Shown piece by piece: positions 10,362 to 19,475 of a stretch of DNA of 64,000 nucleotides. The translations under genes and the position numbers were made by a program. Every line of letters starts with the position of its first letter. Position 1 is the first letter of the stretch. Location: NCBI GenBank assembly GCA_903840435.1, contig CAIMFV010000047.1:183582-247581 (forward strand), written 5' to 3'. Below the pieces are notes generated by a model. It saw only the letters and a list, made by a program, of their open reading frames with translations, had not been told where the DNA came from and made no database searches. The DNA comes from an uncultured Caulobacterales bacterium (GTDB lineage: Bacteria; Pseudomonadota; Alphaproteobacteria; Caulobacterales; Caulobacteraceae).

Positions 10362-10467
10362 GCTGCGGCGTTCTCTTCTAACAAAGACCGGCGCGATAGA
10401 TCAGGGCTAGACCGCGCCCGTCAAGACAAGAAATCGGCGGGCGCAGGGGGAAGCCGGAAAACCGCGC

Positions 10468-12057
10468 TTAGAAGCTCAGCACACGGGCCTCTTTTACATG
10501 CGGCAAAGCCCGCACGGCCTTCATCTGATCGGAGCTTAAGGCCTGGTCGACACCAACCAAACAGATGGCGTCGCCGCCTGCCGCGGTGCGGCCCAGGTTG
10601 AAGGTGGCGATATTGACGCCAGCTTCAGCGCACAGCCCGCCCAGCGCGCCGATAAAGCCCGGCTTGTCGAGGTTGTTGACATAGAGCATGGCGGGCGCGA
10701 ACGGCGCGTCGAGTTCCATGCCCTTCATTTCCACCACCCTGGGCTGACCCCCGATCACGGTTCCGGCAAAAGCGCGTTGGCCGCCCTCAGCGGTCAAGGT
10801 GATGCGGATCAGGCTGTCATAGACAGGGGAGAGCTCTTGCTTGCTCTCGGTCACCACAATGCCGCGCGCCTGGGCGATGCCGGGCGCCGAGACCATGTTA
10901 ACCTCGGCCAGCATGGGCCGCAGCACACCGGCCAGCGCCGCCGCCGTCAAGGGCTTGACGTTCAACTTCGAGACTTCGCCGACAAAGGTTGCCTCAATCG
11001 CGGTCAAGCCGCCATCGACCATCTGACCTGCGAAAACGCCCAACTTCTCAGCCAACTGGATGAAGGGGCGGAGTTTGGGGGCCTCGTCGGCGGTGACCGA
11101 GGGGCTATTCAAGGCATTGGCCACCGCGCCGCTCAGCAAATAGTCTGACATTTGCTCGGCGACTTGCAGGGCGACATTTTCTTGCGCTTCCGCCGTCGAG
11201 GCGCCGAGGTGCGGCGTGGCGATGAAGTTTGGTGCGCCAAAGAGGATATTCTCCTTGGCGGGTTCGGTGACAAAGACGTCAAACGCCGCGCCGGCAATGT
11301 GACCACTGTCGAGCCCGGCCCGCAGGGCGGCCTCGTCGACCAACCCACCCCGGGCGCAATTGATGATCCGCACGCCTTTTTTGGTCTTGTTCAAGGCTGA
11401 GGCGGAGAGAATGTTGCGGGTCTTATCGGTCAAGGGCGTGTGCAGGGTGATGAAATCGGCCCGCGCCAGCAGATCGTCCAGCTCAAGCTTTTCCACCCCA
11501 AGCTCAATCGCCCGATCTGGCGTCAGGTAGGGATCATAGGCGATCACCTTCATCCGCAGACCATTGGCGCGATCTGCGACAATGGAGCCGATATTACCGC
11601 AGCCGATCAGTCCAAGCACCTTGCCGGTCAGCTCAACACCCATGAAGCGGTTTTTTTCCCACTTTCCGGCCTGGGTTGAGGCATCAGCTTCGGGCAGTTG
11701 TCGGGCGAGCGCAAACATCAAGGCAACCGCATGTTCGGCGGTGGTGATCGAATTGCCAAAGGGCGTATTCATGACGACCACCCCCGCCTTGGTGGCGGCG
11801 GGCACGTCAATATTGTCGACCCCAATGCCTGCCCGACCAATCACCTTTAGCCGAGTTGCGGCGGCAAGCACATCGATGTCGGCCTTGGTTGAGGAGCGGA
11901 CGGCCAAGCCATCATATTGGTCAATAATCTCAAGGAGTTCGGCTTTAGAAAGTCCGGTTTTGACATCGGCGACAACGCCACGTGAGGTGAAGATCTCGAC
12001 GGCTGCCGGAGAGAGTTTATCGGCGATCAAAACGCGCGGATGGAGGGCAGGGCTCAT
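10468..12057 (-). CDS. serA: D-3-phosphoglycerate dehydrogenase
   Basis: Oxidises 3-phosphoglycerate to 3-phosphohydroxypyruvate with NAD+, the first step of serine synthesis. The 529-residue long form contains the substrate domain, a Rossmann NAD site (GLIGCGNIGSIVADRA, about 152-167), catalytic motifs including NCARGGLVDEAAL and TPHLGASTAEAQ, an intervening regulatory domain, and a C-terminal ACT domain (about 455-529). The ACT domain suggests serine feedback. It directly follows serC, which supplies the next enzyme of the pathway. Confidence 0.97.
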   Translation of the reverse strand: MSPALHPRVLIADKLSPAAVEIFTSRGVVADVKTGLSKAELLEIIDQYDGLAVRSSTKADIDVLAAATRLKVIGRAGIGVDNIDVPAATKAGVVVMNTPFGNSITTAEHAVALMFALARQLPEADASTQAGKWEKNRFMGVELTGKVLGLIGCGNIGSIVADRANGLRMKVIAYDPYLTPDRAIELGVEKLELDDLLARADFITLHTPLTDKTRNILSASALNKTKKGVRIINCARGGLVDEAALRAGLDSGHIAGAAFDVFVTEPAKENILFGAPNFIATPHLGASTAEAQENVALQVAEQMSDYLLSGAVANALNSPSVTADEAPKLRPFIQLAEKLGVFAGQMVDGGLTAIEATFVGEVSKLNVKPLTAAALAGVLRPMLAEVNMVSAPGIAQARGIVVTESKQELSPVYDSLIRITLTAEGGQRAFAGTVIGGQPRVVEMKGMELDAPFAPAMLYVNNLDKPGFIGALGGLCAEAGVNIATFNLGRTAAGGDAICLVGVDQALSSDQMKAVRALPHVKEARVLSF

Positions 12058-12126
12058 AGGGGGCTCCAGGAGAGGGGCGCAGGTCCGCGCCGCCGGGAAG
12101 GGGAAGGACAGGTGGAAAGGCTGGGG

Positions 12127-13308
12127 CTAGGCCGAAATGCGTTCGGCCACCGTCGTCGCAAAGGCCCAATCAAGCCAGGGCGTCAGGGCCTCAAGATCTG
12201 AGGTCTCGACGGTTGCGCCACACCAGATGCGCAAGCCCGGAGGGGCATCGCGATAGTGGCCAATATCAAACGCCACACCCTCTGTCTCGAGAAGGCCCGC
12301 CAAGCGCTTGGCGAAGGCCTCTTGCTCTGCGCTCGGCAGGGCGGCGACGCGGGGGTCGGTAATCTTCAGGCAGACCGATGTGTTGGAGCGTTGGTCGGCG
12401 CAGGCGGCGAGGAAATCGATCCACGGCGTGCGGGCGACAAATTGGCTCAAGACCGCCAGATTGGCGTCGCAGCGTTCCTGCAAGGCCTGTAAACCGCCGA
12501 TCTCACTCGCCCAGGCCAGGGCGTCGAGATAGTCCTCCACACAGAGCATGGAAGGCGTATTGATGGTCGCGCCGTCAAAAATCTCCGCATTGACCTTGCC
12601 GCCCTTGGTCATGCGGAAAAGCTTCGGCATCGGCCAAGGCGGGCTGTAGCTTTCTAAGCGTTCAACGGCGCGGGGGCCAAGAATCAAGACGCCGTGCGCG
12701 GCTTCACCGCCCAGAACCTTCTGCCAAGAAAACGTCACCACATCGAGCTTGGACCAGTCGAGGGCCTGAGCAAACACCGCCGAGGTGGCGTCGCAAATGC
12801 TAAGGCCCTGCCGGTCGGTGGCGATGAAATCAGCGTTCGGGACGCGAACCCCAGAGGTTGTGCCATTCCAGGTAAAGACAAGGTCTTGATCGGCGCGCAC
12901 CCGGCTAAGATCAGGAAGGTCGCCATAGGCGGCGTCCAACACCTCGACGTCTGGCAATTTCAACTGCTTGACCACATCGGTCGCCCAATCCTTGCCAAAG
13001 CTCTCGAAGGCCAGAAGTTGCACCGGGCGCGGGCCAAGCAGCGACCACAAGGCCATTTCCACCGCGCCGGTATCCGAGCCGGGCGTTATCCCGATCAGAT
13101 AATCGTCCGGAACCTGGAGCACTTCGCGGGTGCGGTCGATGGCGCGCTTCAGGCGCGATTTTCCGGGCTTGGACCGGTGCGAGCGACCGAGCACCGCTGA
13201 GGCAAGATTTTTGGGGGACCATCCGGGGCGTTTGGCGCAGGGGCCGGAGGAAAATTCAGGCCGCGCGGGACGCAGGGCCGGCTTCGCCGGGGGGGCGGAA
13301 AGTGTCAT
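12127..13308 (-). CDS. serC: phosphoserine aminotransferase, alphaproteobacterial type
   Basis: Converts 3-phosphohydroxypyruvate and glutamate to phosphoserine and 2-oxoglutarate. The sequence is the alphaproteobacterial SerC type, starting near [22 protein letters not shown]. The PLP lysine lies in [15 protein letters not shown] (about K197). The ATG at 13308 is preceded by GGGAGA at good distance. An earlier in-frame start at 13398 would run through the two leader hairpins and is less likely. First gene of serC-serA-purA. Confidence 0.96.
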   Translation of the reverse strand: MTLSAPPAKPALRPARPEFSSGPCAKRPGWSPKNLASAVLGRSHRSKPGKSRLKRAIDRTREVLQVPDDYLIGITPGSDTGAVEMALWSLLGPRPVQLLAFESFGKDWATDVVKQLKLPDVEVLDAAYGDLPDLSRVRADQDLVFTWNGTTSGVRVPNADFIATDRQGLSICDATSAVFAQALDWSKLDVVTFSWQKVLGGEAAHGVLILGPRAVERLESYSPPWPMPKLFRMTKGGKVNAEIFDGATINTPSMLCVEDYLDALAWASEIGGLQALQERCDANLAVLSQFVARTPWIDFLAACADQRSNTSVCLKITDPRVAALPSAEQEAFAKRLAGLLETEGVAFDIGHYRDAPPGLRIWCGATVETSDLEALTPWLDWAFATTVAERISA

Positions 13309-13311
13309 AGC

Positions 13312-13357
13312 AATGTCTCCCATCCTTACAGATGGACTGCATTCCGTTGGGGGAATG
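13312..13357 (-). ncRNA. serC-motif-like RNA leader (two hairpins)
   Basis: Two short hairpins lie directly before the serC ribosome-binding site. Read on the reverse strand, the first is CATTCC...GGAATG (13340-13357) and the second is CCATC-N6-GATGG (13320-13335), ending next to GGGAGA. The serC RNA motif described in alphaproteobacteria consists of a small two-hairpin element immediately upstream of serC, so position and form agree. I identify it by architecture, not by covariance-model search. It would act as a cis-regulatory leader. Confidence 0.5.
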
Positions 13358-13486
13358 TGGCCCGCCCGCCAAGAGCCACGGTTTGCAGCGAAAGGCAAGG
13401 GGAGAGTTAGAAGGGTCGCCCAAAACGGAGTTGCGCGCCCACCTCGCGACCCACCCGCGTTTTAACCTAGACCCCGTATTAGGTTA

Positions 13487-13753
13487 TTGCTATCTTGCGC
13501 CGTTCCGACCGTCTTGACGATCAGAAACATCCGCGTGGCGATCTATGCCAATGACCATCCGCCAGCGCATGTTCATGCGGTCAAACGGGGCAGCGCGCGC
13601 GCAAAATTTGAGTTGAATTGCCCACAGGGTCCGGTCCGGCTGGCTGATCAGACTGGATTTCGCTTGGCCGAGATCAAAGGGGTTGGCGTGGAGGTCCCAG
13701 TACACCTCGAAACCCTCTGTGCCGAATGGAGTAGAATTCATGGCCGAGTTTGA
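13487..13753 (+). CDS. DUF4160 domain-containing protein (putative toxin-antitoxin partner)
   Basis: Small basic protein with the DUF4160 pattern: PTVLTIRNIRVAIYANDHPPAHVHA, then a short beta-rich domain. DUF4160 genes are usually paired with DUF2442 genes, and these pairs have been proposed as type II toxin-antitoxin-like modules. That is the case here, where its last 14 bases overlap the next gene. The start is uncertain. No ATG is suitably placed; a TTG at 13487 or a second TTG at 13514 are the options. Confidence 0.72.
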   Translation: MLSCAVPTVLTIRNIRVAIYANDHPPAHVHAVKRGSARAKFELNCPQGPVRLADQTGFRLAEIKGVGVEVPVHLETLCAEWSRIHGRV

Positions 13754-14135
13754 GGTTCCCACGGCGGTGCAGTTCGAGGCGATAACACGACAAACCGCAG
13801 AGGCGATGAAGCGTCAGTTGGTCGCGGTGTCCGCCCGATATGATCGGCGCAGCGGGAGGGTGATGATCACCTTAAATAATGGCGCAGTGGTTGGCTTTCC
13901 CTTCGCGAGCCTGCCGGGTTTAGAAGGCGCCACGCCAGAGCAACTGCGCCACATTGCGGTCGAAGGCGAAGGCTATGGTTTGCGCGTGGCTTGCTTGGAT
14001 GCAGACATTTCCGTGCCACAACTCCTGGCCGACCAGCTTGGCTCAACAGTCATGAAGCGCGCAATTGTGCGGGCCAGCGCCTCACGCGCCAATGGTCGCC
14101 TCGGCGGACGGCCGCGCAAAACCCGCGCCGCATGA
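13740..14135 (+). CDS. DUF2442 domain-containing protein with basic tail
   Basis: 131-residue protein. Residues about 25-90 fit DUF2442 (ARYDRRSGRVMITLNNGAVVGFP, GLRVACLDADISVPQLL). The C-terminus is basic and ends RLGGRPRKTRAA, which resembles an AT-hook core (GRPRK). It overlaps the DUF4160 gene by 14 bases, implying coupled translation. By analogy with similar pairs it could be a DNA-binding antitoxin or regulator; this is inference. Confidence 0.75.
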   Translation: MAEFEVPTAVQFEAITRQTAEAMKRQLVAVSARYDRRSGRVMITLNNGAVVGFPFASLPGLEGATPEQLRHIAVEGEGYGLRVACLDADISVPQLLADQLGSTVMKRAIVRASASRANGRLGGRPRKTRAA

Positions 14136-14297
14136 TGTGGAGTTGGGAAAGCGCGATCAGATATGCTAGGGTTTCTCACTCAGCCTCTGCGGCCCAAAAG
14201 CGCTACGCCACTCGCTTGTGTCGCCAAGGAGCAGGACCGGACTGCTATCTGAGACGCGCCAAGCGATTTCATTTGTCTGTGCGCAGGGAGTCAAAAA

Positions 14298-14525
14298 ATG
14301 ATTTCTAGCGATTTCTTAAGATGGGCGGCGCTTGCTTTGTATTCTTTAGGCTTTGGAACCATTATCGCTTCGTTCATTTTTCCATTTACACATGGCTTGC
14401 ACCCCCTCATACAGGGTGCAGTTCTTGGTTTTCCGGCTTCATCATTATTCTCAATATTCTATTTTCTATATAGCAAGATGGTGCTTCGACAGCGATTGCT
14501 TGAAAAAACCGTTCCAAAAAATTGA
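14298..14525 (+). CDS. small hypothetical membrane protein
   Basis: 75-residue protein with two predicted membrane segments (about 8-30 and 36-58) and a basic C-terminal tail (KMVLRQRLLEKTVPKN). A GGGAG sequence lies nine bases upstream of the ATG. Codon use is more A+T-rich than in neighbouring housekeeping genes. I recognise no family. Confidence 0.55.
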   Translation: MISSDFLRWAALALYSLGFGTIIASFIFPFTHGLHPLIQGAVLGFPASSLFSIFYFLYSKMVLRQRLLEKTVPKN

Positions 14526-14698
14526 CTTGAAACGGCTACGTCTTCTATGTCCGCAGCCAAAGGGCATCAAAGACACGCGCGTTAATGCTAACCCTGCTTG
14601 ACGTCGCCGCTGCAAGCCGGTCTGCCGGGTCTCATTTCACGGTCGAGTCAACGACTTTGTCGCCATCGTGGAGACCGGACAGGTCAGACGTGCGTCGG

Positions 14699-15097
14699 TC
14701 AGTTGGATTTCGCCCAGCGCCGCTTGGGCTCCCTAGCTATAATAGCGAGGCTACTCTCAGTTTTTGGTTGAATGTTAATGACATGGCGCGGAGCAAACGG
14801 AAGCTCGATGCCGCGCCAGAGCTCCTCATTCTCTTCAATTCCATCTGGATTGTTGTCCAGAATTCCAAGATAGCCTTTGGGCACACGCTCCCGAACGATC
14901 ACCCACATGCGCTCCACGGATACCGGTGGCTCCGGATCACCAAAACCGATTCGGAATACTAGCTTGGCGTAGTCTCCTGGCTGGAGACCTCCCCGCTCTT
15001 CCTGACTGGGTAGCCAGAACGTTGTGGGCGCTTGGCGATGGAGTTCCTCGCCATCCTCCAAACACCAACCATCGATATCGGAGACCGGCTCTCGCAT
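14699..15097 (-). CDS. DUF2314-like hypothetical protein
   Basis: 132-residue soluble protein. It contains FWLPSQEERGGLQPGDYAKLVF, ERMWVIVRERVPKGYLGILDNNP and ELPFAPRHVINI. The pattern 'GD-x-K-L-x-F ... WV-x-V ... G-x-L-x-N-x-P ... HV' resembles DUF2314 proteins, whose function is unknown. A forward-strand frame over the same bases has no protein-like features. It stands alone between unrelated small genes. Confidence 0.6.
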   Translation of the reverse strand: MREPVSDIDGWCLEDGEELHRQAPTTFWLPSQEERGGLQPGDYAKLVFRIGFGDPEPPVSVERMWVIVRERVPKGYLGILDNNPDGIEENEELWRGIELPFAPRHVINIQPKTESSLAIIAREPKRRWAKSN

Positions 15098-15377
15098 TGC
15101 GCCAGAATACTGTGTTCCAAGGCGGATCGCAAACCACCTGTTGTTGACCGTCCTGCAGGACTATCCAGCGTCATAGAAATCGCTAAGTCGAAGGGCTCTC
15201 GGGTGATCGCCGATCGCCGACGAGGTACGCTAGGGGCTGGCGTGCATAATCATGGGGGTGGCCGCCGCGCCCCTCGGCCCCACACGGGTCGATTTCCTTA
15301 ACGCCTCATTCAGCCTCTGTTCAGGCGGGGCGTCGCAAAAGCGTCGCCAGGAATTTGGTGCTTTACGGAGACAACAA

Positions 15378-15764
15378 ATGTTGAAGAAGGCCTTGTTGGC
15401 GATCACGGCGGCGGCGTCTTTGACGGCGGCCTTGGTTGCTCCCAATCAAGCTGCAGCTTGGCCGGGACCGGGGGGGTGGCATGGCGGTTGGCACGGGGGC
15501 TGGCATGGCGGTTGGGGCGGCGGCTACCGTTATGGCGGGTGGCGGCCTGGCTATTGGCATAGTGGCTGGGGACCGCGTCCGGGCGTTTTTGCCGCAGGCG
15601 TGCTGGGAGTCGCCATCGGCGCAAGCTTGGCTGCCCCCTATTATGGCCCACCCCCAAGCTATTATTACGGGCCCGGCTATTGGGGATATTATGACGGTTG
15701 CCGCAGCTATTGGCGGTGGTCGCCAGCGCTTGGCCATTATGTCCGCGACACCCAGTGCTGGTAG
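15378..15764 (+). CDS. secreted Gly/Trp/Tyr-rich low-complexity protein
   Basis: 128-residue protein with a clear signal peptide (MLKKALLAITAAASLTAALV...AAA). This is followed by GGWHGGWHGG-type repeats and a Tyr/Trp/Pro-rich C-terminal half ending in SYWRWSPALGHYVRDTQCW. An ACGGAG ribosome-binding site supports the ATG at 15378 over an upstream in-frame extension. Such small exported proteins are common in alphaproteobacteria and have no defined role. The GGWHGG repeats could bind metal, but that is speculative. Confidence 0.7.
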   Translation: MLKKALLAITAAASLTAALVAPNQAAAWPGPGGWHGGWHGGWHGGWGGGYRYGGWRPGYWHSGWGPRPGVFAAGVLGVAIGASLAAPYYGPPPSYYYGPGYWGYYDGCRSYWRWSPALGHYVRDTQCW

Positions 15765-15856
15765 CCAGGGCGGGCGACCGGCCAAAGATTGACCCTTGCC
15801 CCGCCTGGGCCCAGACTGGCGCTTGAACACGCTCATCAAGGGGCTTGGGGGGGAAG

Positions 15857-17797
15857 ATGCGGATTTCCAAATGGGGCGCCGTTTTCGCGGCTGGCCTTGC
15901 GCTTGCTGGCGCAGCACAGACGCAAGCCGTCGAGCTTAATTCGGGCCCCAATTGGCAGGATCAACGCGACTTTGATTTTGCCAGTCGCGGCTTTGTCGCC
16001 ACCCGGGCCGATCCAAAGATCACCGATGCGTCCGGCCGCGTGGTTTCAGATCTCTCCGCCTATGATTTCTTAAAAGGTCCGGCGCCCGCCACCGTCAATC
16101 CCAGCCTTTGGCGTCAGGCCCAGCTCTTGTCCAAGCACGGCCTCTTTAAGGTCAGGGACGGTGTTTGGCAGGTGCGCGGCTTCGACATCGCCAATGCCAC
16201 GTTCATCGCTGGAAAAACCGGTTGGATCGTCATTGATTGTTTGACCACCAAAGAGACCGGCAAGGCGGCGCTGGATCTGGTCAATCAGACGCTCGGCGCG
16301 CGCAAGGTCGTGGCGCTCATCTATACCCACAGCCATGCTGACCATTTTGGCGGCGCGCGCGGCATGATCACCGATGCCGATGTGGCGTCGGGTCAAACCC
16401 AAGTCATTGCGCCCGCCCATTTTGTCGAAGATGCGGTGTCGGAAAACGTCATTGCCGGCAATGCCATGGGTCGGCGCGCCACCTATCAGTTCGGTTTTTA
16501 CCTGCCCAAAGGTCCCGAAGGACAGGTGAGTTCTGGCATTGGTCAGGCCGTGGCGTCGGGGTCGCAAACCTTGGTGCCACCCACCGTCTTGATCGACCAT
16601 ACCGGCCAAACCCTGACCGTCGACGGGGTGCGGATGGAGTTTCAATTGACGCCGGGAACCGAGGCGCCTGCCGAGATGAATATCTGGCTGCCAGACCTGC
16701 AGGTGCTCGATCTGGCTGAAAATGCCAACGCCACCCAACACAATGTCTTGACCCCGCGCGGCGCTCTGGTGCGCGACGCCAAGGTCTGGTCGGAATATTT
16801 GTCCCAGTCGTTGGCCCTCTATGCTGACAAGGCCGACATTATGATCACCAGCCATGCCTGGCCGCGCTTTGGTCGGGCCGTGATCGAGGACTTTTTGATC
16901 AAGCATCGCGACGCCTATAAATATCTGCACGATCAGACTGTGCGCATGATGAATGAAGGCCTGACCGGCGACGATATCGCTAACCAGATCGCCTTGCCGC
17001 CGGTCTTGGCGCGGGAATGGTATAATCGCGGCTATTATGGTTCGATGAGCTTTAATTCTCGCGCCGTCTATCAACGCTATATGGGGTGGTACGACGCGAA
17101 CCCGGTGCACCTCGCCCCCTATCCGCCTCGGGAAGAAAGTGCGCGCTATGTCGCGGCCATGGGCGGGCCAGACCATGTTTTGGCACTCGCCAAGGCAGCG
17201 CAGACGAGCGGCGATGATCGCTGGGCGGCCGAGCTTGATGCCCGGCTTGTCATGGCCGATCCCGACAATAAGACCGCCCGTTCAGACCTCGCCTCGGTCT
17301 ATACGCGGTTGGGAGAAGCCAGCGAAAATGCCCTGTGGCGCAACATGTATTTAAGTGCTGCCGATGAGCTGTTGCATGGGGTGCGCGCGCCGATCGGCCT
17401 GTCGCTCTCCATCGATTTGGTGCGCAATATGCCAAGCCCGATGCTGATGGATTTGCTGGGAGTGCGGTTGAACGCCGATAAGGCGGGCGAGGGTGAGATT
17501 GCCATCGCCGTCGACTTCACCGACCGGGCGGAGCATTTTAAAATCACCGTGCGCCACGGCGTTTTGGTCGCCACCACGACCGACCTGCCCGGCGATCGGC
17601 CGGCTGACCTGCATCTCAAGCTAACGCGTCAGGATTTTCTGCTGTTGACCTTCACACCGATGAAGCTTGCGGATCGGATCAAGTCCGGCGGGGTCGAGGC
17701 GACCGGCGATATTGAGGCCTTTGGCCGGTTTACCGGCTGGCTTGACGCCTTCACACCTGACTTTCCCATCCTCTGGCGGTCGGCCAAACAGAGGTAG
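15857..17797 (+). CDS. alkyl/aryl-sulfatase, metallo-beta-lactamase fold
   Basis: Resembles SDS hydrolase SdsA1: an exported two-zinc alkylsulfatase releasing sulfate from alkyl sulfate esters. The 646-residue protein has a signal peptide (RISKWGAVFAAGLALAGAAQTQA), the metal motif THSHADHFGG (H158, H160, D162, H163), the TSHAWPR motif, a helical dimerisation domain (YNRGYYGSMSFNSRAVYQRYMGWYD region) and a C-terminal SCP2-like domain. Length is typical. The ATG at 15857 has a GGGGGGAAG site before it; an in-frame TTG 12 bases earlier is weaker. Confidence 0.93.
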   Translation: MRISKWGAVFAAGLALAGAAQTQAVELNSGPNWQDQRDFDFASRGFVATRADPKITDASGRVVSDLSAYDFLKGPAPATVNPSLWRQAQLLSKHGLFKVRDGVWQVRGFDIANATFIAGKTGWIVIDCLTTKETGKAALDLVNQTLGARKVVALIYTHSHADHFGGARGMITDADVASGQTQVIAPAHFVEDAVSENVIAGNAMGRRATYQFGFYLPKGPEGQVSSGIGQAVASGSQTLVPPTVLIDHTGQTLTVDGVRMEFQLTPGTEAPAEMNIWLPDLQVLDLAENANATQHNVLTPRGALVRDAKVWSEYLSQSLALYADKADIMITSHAWPRFGRAVIEDFLIKHRDAYKYLHDQTVRMMNEGLTGDDIANQIALPPVLAREWYNRGYYGSMSFNSRAVYQRYMGWYDANPVHLAPYPPREESARYVAAMGGPDHVLALAKAAQTSGDDRWAAELDARLVMADPDNKTARSDLASVYTRLGEASENALWRNMYLSAADELLHGVRAPIGLSLSIDLVRNMPSPMLMDLLGVRLNADKAGEGEIAIAVDFTDRAEHFKITVRHGVLVATTTDLPGDRPADLHLKLTRQDFLLLTFTPMKLADRIKSGGVEATGDIEAFGRFTGWLDAFTPDFPILWRSAKQR

Positions 17798-18172
17798 GGC
17801 GAGCTCAAGCGGTCTCGGGCTCAGGGTTTCCAATTTGGAGGGCGCGCGATCCGCTCGCGTGTTACTTTGAAACAGATTAGACTTCGGACAGGTCAATACA
17901 GGTTGACACAGGTTCGGATCGACCTGCCTCGCCATCATCGGGCCTGCCCGCGTCAGGCTCGGTTTGAGCCATCATGAGCCGATGGCCGAATATCAAAAAA
18001 TCAGGGTACGGGCATCGCAGAGATCTAGCCCAATCGATCTCCCGTTTTTAACACGACTTTTTAAGGGTTTCGTCAGACACTAGAGCAGAAGCCAGCCAGG
18101 GTGCGAAGTGACGAGACCTGTGCGAGCTCCGCCAGACTCATTTTGCTACGCGAATTTCAGTCGAGTTGATTC
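17798..18172 (+). other. intergenic region upstream of the Tad-like genes
   Basis: About 375 bases without a recognised gene. It contains three ACAGGT hexamers spaced exactly 10 bp apart (17888, 17898, 17908), followed by the inverted form ACCTG. Composition shifts to higher A+T toward the TadE-like gene. No convincing sigma-70 promoter could be placed by eye. Confidence 0.4.
17888..17913 (+). repeat. three ACAGGT hexamers in 10-bp phase
   Basis: ACAGGT occurs at 17888-17893, 17898-17903 and 17908-17913, exactly one helical turn apart with variable four-base spacers. An inverted ACCTG follows at 17922-17926. This looks like an operator for a cooperatively binding protein upstream of the TadE-like operon, but no binding factor is recognised. 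Confidence 0.45.
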
Positions 18173-18805
18173 ATGAAATGCCTAGCTGAATTGAACATTG
18201 CTAAAAAATCTTCACGTTGTTTGAGCGTTGCGTCTACCATGGTAGATGAATCTAAACGCTTCTTTTTTCAGCGGCATTGGCTTTGGCCCGTCAGTCAGCG
18301 TTTGAAGCGGGACGAAAGGGGGACGACAGCGGTCGAATTCGCGCTGATCGCCTTGCCATTTCTTCTTACTTTGCTAGCCGTTTTCGAATTTGGGTCGGAA
18401 TTCGTTTTTCAGACTGCGCTTGATGAGGCCACTACCGATTCTTCGCGCCAAATTCGTACTGGGGCGCTTCAATCGACAGGAACTGGGTCTCCATCTTCCA
18501 TGGCGGCCGCAATTTGTTCGAATCTGAAGTTTGCGAGCTCCGGATGCACTGGCAAGCTTTCGGTCGACGTTCGTGTTTTTCAGTCCCTCAGTGCGGTTTC
18601 GACCCCCAATCCATTCTCGTCAGGAGCGTTGGACCCCGCTCAACTCTCATTCCAATTGGGAGGGCCAGGAAATATCGTCTTGGTCACCACCTACTACCAA
18701 TGGACCGTCTTTGTTCCGGGATTATCGCAATTCATGACTCCGCTTAATAATGGTCAAATTGTGATCAAATCAACAGTTGCTTTCAGAAATGAACCCTATG
18801 GTTAG
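18173..18805 (+). CDS. TadE/TadG-family pseudopilin-like protein
   Basis: 210-residue protein with the TadE signature RDERGTTAVEFALIALPFLLTLLAVFEF, a prepilin-like N-terminal segment with the conserved Glu four residues into the hydrophobic stretch. The remainder is an extracytoplasmic domain with Ser/Thr-rich sequence. TadE-type minor pseudopilins belong to the Flp/Tad pilus apparatus. The conserved motif starts at about residue 46, so initiation at the second Met (18239) is also possible. First of three related genes; the next overlaps its end. More A+T-rich than neighbours. Confidence 0.82.
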   Translation: MKCLAELNIAKKSSRCLSVASTMVDESKRFFFQRHWLWPVSQRLKRDERGTTAVEFALIALPFLLTLLAVFEFGSEFVFQTALDEATTDSSRQIRTGALQSTGTGSPSSMAAAICSNLKFASSGCTGKLSVDVRVFQSLSAVSTPNPFSSGALDPAQLSFQLGGPGNIVLVTTYYQWTVFVPGLSQFMTPLNNGQIVIKSTVAFRNEPYG

Positions 18806-19406
18806 GCATCTATACGTGAAATTAAAAAATCCATTAAAGCAATTCCAGGGCGATCGACGAGGTATTGCTGCACTCGAATTTGCCCTCATCGCACCGATAT
18901 TATTAACAGCGCTATTTGGAATGTATGAACTTGATCAGGCAATTATCGCCCAGCGTAGCGTAAATCATATTGCCGCGACAGTTGGGGACCTCACGGCCCA
19001 GGCACCAATTGTGGGTGACAGCGACGTCAACGACATGTTCGCAGTCGGCAATTACATGTTGAGCCCTCTCCCCACAGACTCGCTGAGCATGAGGATTACG
19101 TCGATCTACTTGACCACGGGCAAAGTCGCCAAGGTGGATTGGAGCAAATCTTCGGGCGCCGGTCTCCCTGCGATTGCGCCGGGGACTATTTTCGCAACAA
19201 ACGGCTTGGGGACCTATAGTATTCCTTCCGGATATCTTGTTAAGGCGGGGGATAGCGTCATCCTGTCTGAAGGTAAATATAATTTCAATTCTCCGCTTCA
19301 ATACGTACTTAACAATATGATACAAATGAGCGCAAATTATATAAATCGACCTAGAATTAATAGTTGCGTTCTATATACTCCCGAAACGGCCTGTCCGATA
19401 AACTAA
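18789..19406 (+). CDS. TadE-family pseudopilin-like protein
   Basis: 205-residue protein with DRRGIAALEFALIAPILLTALFGMYELDQA, the TadE/F prepilin-like segment including the conserved Glu. An extracytoplasmic domain with two Cys near the C-terminus (INSCVLYTPETACPIN) follows. Its start overlaps the end of the preceding gene, suggesting coupled translation. Start options are ATG 18789 or ATG 18798. It probably forms a minor pilin or surface complex with its neighbours. Confidence 0.8.
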   Translation: MNPMVRHLYVKLKNPLKQFQGDRRGIAALEFALIAPILLTALFGMYELDQAIIAQRSVNHIAATVGDLTAQAPIVGDSDVNDMFAVGNYMLSPLPTDSLSMRITSIYLTTGKVAKVDWSKSSGAGLPAIAPGTIFATNGLGTYSIPSGYLVKAGDSVILSEGKYNFNSPLQYVLNNMIQMSANYINRPRINSCVLYTPETACPIN

Positions 19407-19475
19407 AGAAAATTTGTATGCAAAATTCAGAGAATTGCTAGGAAATTTTTAATTGTTATTTGATTTAACTGTCAT

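Noticed and set aside
14585..14962. 125-codon forward frame opposite the DUF2314-like gene
   Set aside because: The reverse frame has coherent protein motifs; the forward one does not.
16070..17176. 368-codon reverse open frame across the sulfatase gene
   Set aside because: It overlaps a clearly identified enzyme entirely and its translation shows no family features.
17903..17931. TTGACA near 17903 as a sigma-70 promoter for the Tad-like genes
   Set aside because: No acceptable -10 element lies at 16-18 bases, and the hexamer is part of the phased ACAGGT repeat.
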